Source: Bacteroidales bacterium UBA3382 (GTDB lineage Bacteria; Bacteroidota; Bacteroidia; Bacteroidales; UBA932). Taken from it: DNA of 7,756 nucleotides. How positions within the stretch are numbered: position 1 is the stretch's first letter; every line of letters starts with the position of its first letter. A model generated the notes under the pieces. That model saw only the letters and a program-made list of their open reading frames with translations. It did not search any database and was not told where the DNA came from. A program made the position numbers and the translations under genes. The stretch is taken from positions 1 through 7,756 of the forward strand of contig DEPW01000144.1 in NCBI GenBank assembly GCA_002358965.1, read 5' to 3'. Shown one piece after another: positions 6,397-7,756 of this stretch.

Positions 6397-7629
6397 ATGG
6401 TTGTTTGTTTAATGATAGGTATCGTATCCCTTGCTGCCGGTGCGGCCGTGATGTATGTCGCGATGAGAGGGAGGCTGAAGGATGCGAAAGCCTTTTACGA
6501 GGAAAATCTCAGGCGTATCACCGAAGAGGACTCGCAGAGGGACGAGATGCTCCGTACGCAGTTCAGGGCCGCCGCCTCGGAGGCGTTGGAGCGCAATTCG
6601 AGGACATTCCGGGAAAATTCGGCAGCGCAGATAGATGCGCTCCTCAGGCCGATAAAGGAGAGTTTAGGGCGGTTCGACAAGAGCCTTAACGATACACGGC
6701 TCGAAAGCGTAAAGTACAACGCCGAGCTTCGGGCGTCGATCGAAATGGTGCTGAAGAGGTCCTCGGCCGTGGAAGAAGAGGCGTCTAAGCTTGCGAATGC
6801 AATCACGGGCCAGGTCAAGTTTCAGGGAAATTTCGGGGAGATACTGTTGAACAGGCTGTTGGACAGTGCCGGGATGCAGCGCGGAGTGCATTACGATATC
6901 CAAGGCCGCATCCGCGACGCCGAAGGCAATGCGGTGAAGACCGGGCAGGGCCGGGAACTCCAGCCTGATGTGATGGTATATTATCCCGACGACACGGTGG
7001 TAATCGTCGACTCGAAAGTCTCCCTCAAGGCGTTCGACAGCTATATGAATGCCACCGGGCAGGCCGAAAGGGACAGGTTCGCAAAAGAGCATGTGAAGAG
7101 CGTGCTTGCGCATGTCGAGGAAATGTCGCGGAAAGATTACAACTCGTATCTTCCGAAGGAAAAGCAGTTGGTGGATTTCAATATCATGTTCATGCCGGTC
7201 GAGGCGGCATTCCAGCTGATGATGGCCACCGATCCCCTCCTTTGGCAGAACGCCCGTTCGCGCGGTGTGCTGATAGTCTCGCAGATGAACCTCCTGGTCT
7301 TCCTTCAGATGATAGGGATGGGCTGGAAACAGGCCTTGCAGGAACGGCACATAACCGAAGTCTACAGGATGGCCGAAGGCATCCATTCCCAGCTGCTCGG
7401 TTTCCTTCAAAACATGGACAAACTCGGCGATGCCCTGGATAATGCCGATGCCGCCTATGCCAATGCCCTCAAGCGTCTGAACGGTTCGAGCCAATCGGTC
7501 GTCAGCAAACTCAAGCGCCTTGAGGAGTACGGGGTGAAAAACAGTTCTCTCAAAGGCAAGGGACTTCCCCGCAGGTTCGCTGCCGGAGACTCCAATGCCG
7601 AAGACGGGGGTTCCGTAACATGCTGCTGA
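6397..7629 (+). CDS. rmuC: RmuC family DNA recombination protein (predicted membrane-anchored nuclease)
   Basis: RmuC proteins were first found in E. coli as factors limiting recombination at inverted repeats and carry a predicted PD-(D/E)xK-type nuclease fold. The 410-residue product (counted from the ATG at 6397) starts with a membrane anchor at about residues 2-23, followed by a charged helical, probably coiled-coil region (about 25-135). The RmuC core runs from about 138 to 380: KFQGNFGEILLNRLL with Glu148, LQPDV with Asp191, then VVIVDSKVSLKAFDSY with Asp205 and Lys207 as the D-x-K element. FMPVEAAFQ, SRGVLIVSQMNLL and MGWKQ follow. The C-terminus is low-complexity and ends in two Cys. 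A TTG codon at 6391 in the same frame could also start it, as could an ATG at 6412, which would shorten the anchor. The ATG at 6397 fits the promoter spacing best. No Shine-Dalgarno site is seen. It is divergent from the peptidase gene. Confidence 0.94.
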   Translation: MVVCLMIGIVSLAAGAAVMYVAMRGRLKDAKAFYEENLRRITEEDSQRDEMLRTQFRAAASEALERNSRTFRENSAAQIDALLRPIKESLGRFDKSLNDTRLESVKYNAELRASIEMVLKRSSAVEEEASKLANAITGQVKFQGNFGEILLNRLLDSAGMQRGVHYDIQGRIRDAEGNAVKTGQGRELQPDVMVYYPDDTVVIVDSKVSLKAFDSYMNATGQAERDRFAKEHVKSVLAHVEEMSRKDYNSYLPKEKQLVDFNIMFMPVEAAFQLMMATDPLLWQNARSRGVLIVSQMNLLVFLQMIGMGWKQALQERHITEVYRMAEGIHSQLLGFLQNMDKLGDALDNADAAYANALKRLNGSSQSVVSKLKRLEEYGVKNSSLKGKGLPRRFAAGDSNAEDGGSVTCC

Positions 7630-7756
7630 TTCCACCGGCAAAGCCACAGGTTCTTTATTTGCGTCCACACCCTGACTTAACTTTTATTCTTATAACTTAC
7701 TGTAAATCAATAATTAATGATATATGTGCCAAATTTTGGCTGTGGCGCAGAGGGGG
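7630..7756. other. A+T-rich stretch after rmuC with no supported gene
   Basis: From about 7660 to 7737 the sequence becomes A+T-rich, unlike the G+C-richer rmuC gene. No coding frame with recognisable product and no clear terminator with a T tract were found. A 13-nt palindrome GCCAAA-T-TTTGGC lies at 7728-7740, where its loop of one base rules out a hairpin terminator; it could be part of an operator or promoter for a gene beyond the window. Confidence 0.5.

Noticed and set aside
6664..7668. Long open frame (334 codons) on the - strand opposite rmuC
   Set aside because: It has no recognisable domain and has the His-rich, compositionally odd look of an antisense shadow. The opposite strand carries a complete, well-conserved rmuC.
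7643..7746. Inverted repeat GCCACAG / CTGTGGC after rmuC
   Set aside because: Only 7 bp with a 90-nt gap, no T tract and no extension of the match; likely chance.
7734..7756. Final bases (TGGCGCAGAGG) resemble the D-arm start of a tRNA
   Set aside because: The putative acceptor strand would begin TT, and the 3' half is beyond the window, so no cloverleaf can be tested.
1..7756. Search for CRISPR arrays, insertion sequences, attachment sites and phage or defence genes
   Set aside because: No regularly spaced repeats, transposase or integrase-like product, or tRNA-flanking direct repeat was found. RmuC is the only nuclease-like gene and belongs to a common housekeeping family.

Overview
The window reads as ordinary core chromosome of a Bacteroidota species, most likely Bacteroidales. 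The grounds are the rpsB-tsf order with Bacteroidota-type protein sequences, weak Shine-Dalgarno sites at most starts, two exact matches to the Bacteroidota -7 promoter element TAnnTTTG, a tRNA without an encoded CCA, and a close match to the Bacteroidota S9 peptidase DPP5. No mobile element, CRISPR array, phage gene or clear accessory system was found.

Layout. Bases 1-1775 (+ strand) form a translation block: the 3' part of rpsB (ribosomal protein uS2), tsf (EF-Ts) and tRNA-Pro(CGG), closed by a strong intrinsic terminator at 1735-1775. A second, weaker hairpin lies between tsf and the tRNA. Bases 1784-6316 (- strand) hold three closely spaced genes, read right to left: an exported DPP5-like S9 dipeptidyl peptidase, kbl (glycine C-acetyltransferase), and a PhoA-type alkaline phosphatase lipoprotein. 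The gaps are 33 and 27 nt, so they are probably one transcript. Bases 6397-7629 (+ strand) encode RmuC, a membrane-anchored predicted nuclease. The last 127 bases are A+T-rich and hold no gene I can support.

How the genes fit together. The first block supplies translation components. The minus-strand run pairs two envelope hydrolases that could release dipeptides and phosphate with a cytosolic enzyme of threonine/glycine breakdown, so a nutrient-scavenging theme is plausible but inferred. Threonine dehydrogenase, the usual partner of kbl, is not next to it here.

The most notable structure is the 80-bp gap between the peptidase and rmuC. It holds a perfect 13-bp inverted repeat whose two arms each carry TAATTTTG, facing outward, each exactly 21 nt from the predicted ATG of its own gene. 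This looks like a mirror-image divergent promoter in which the two polymerase sites overlap. I see no convincing new biological system beyond that.
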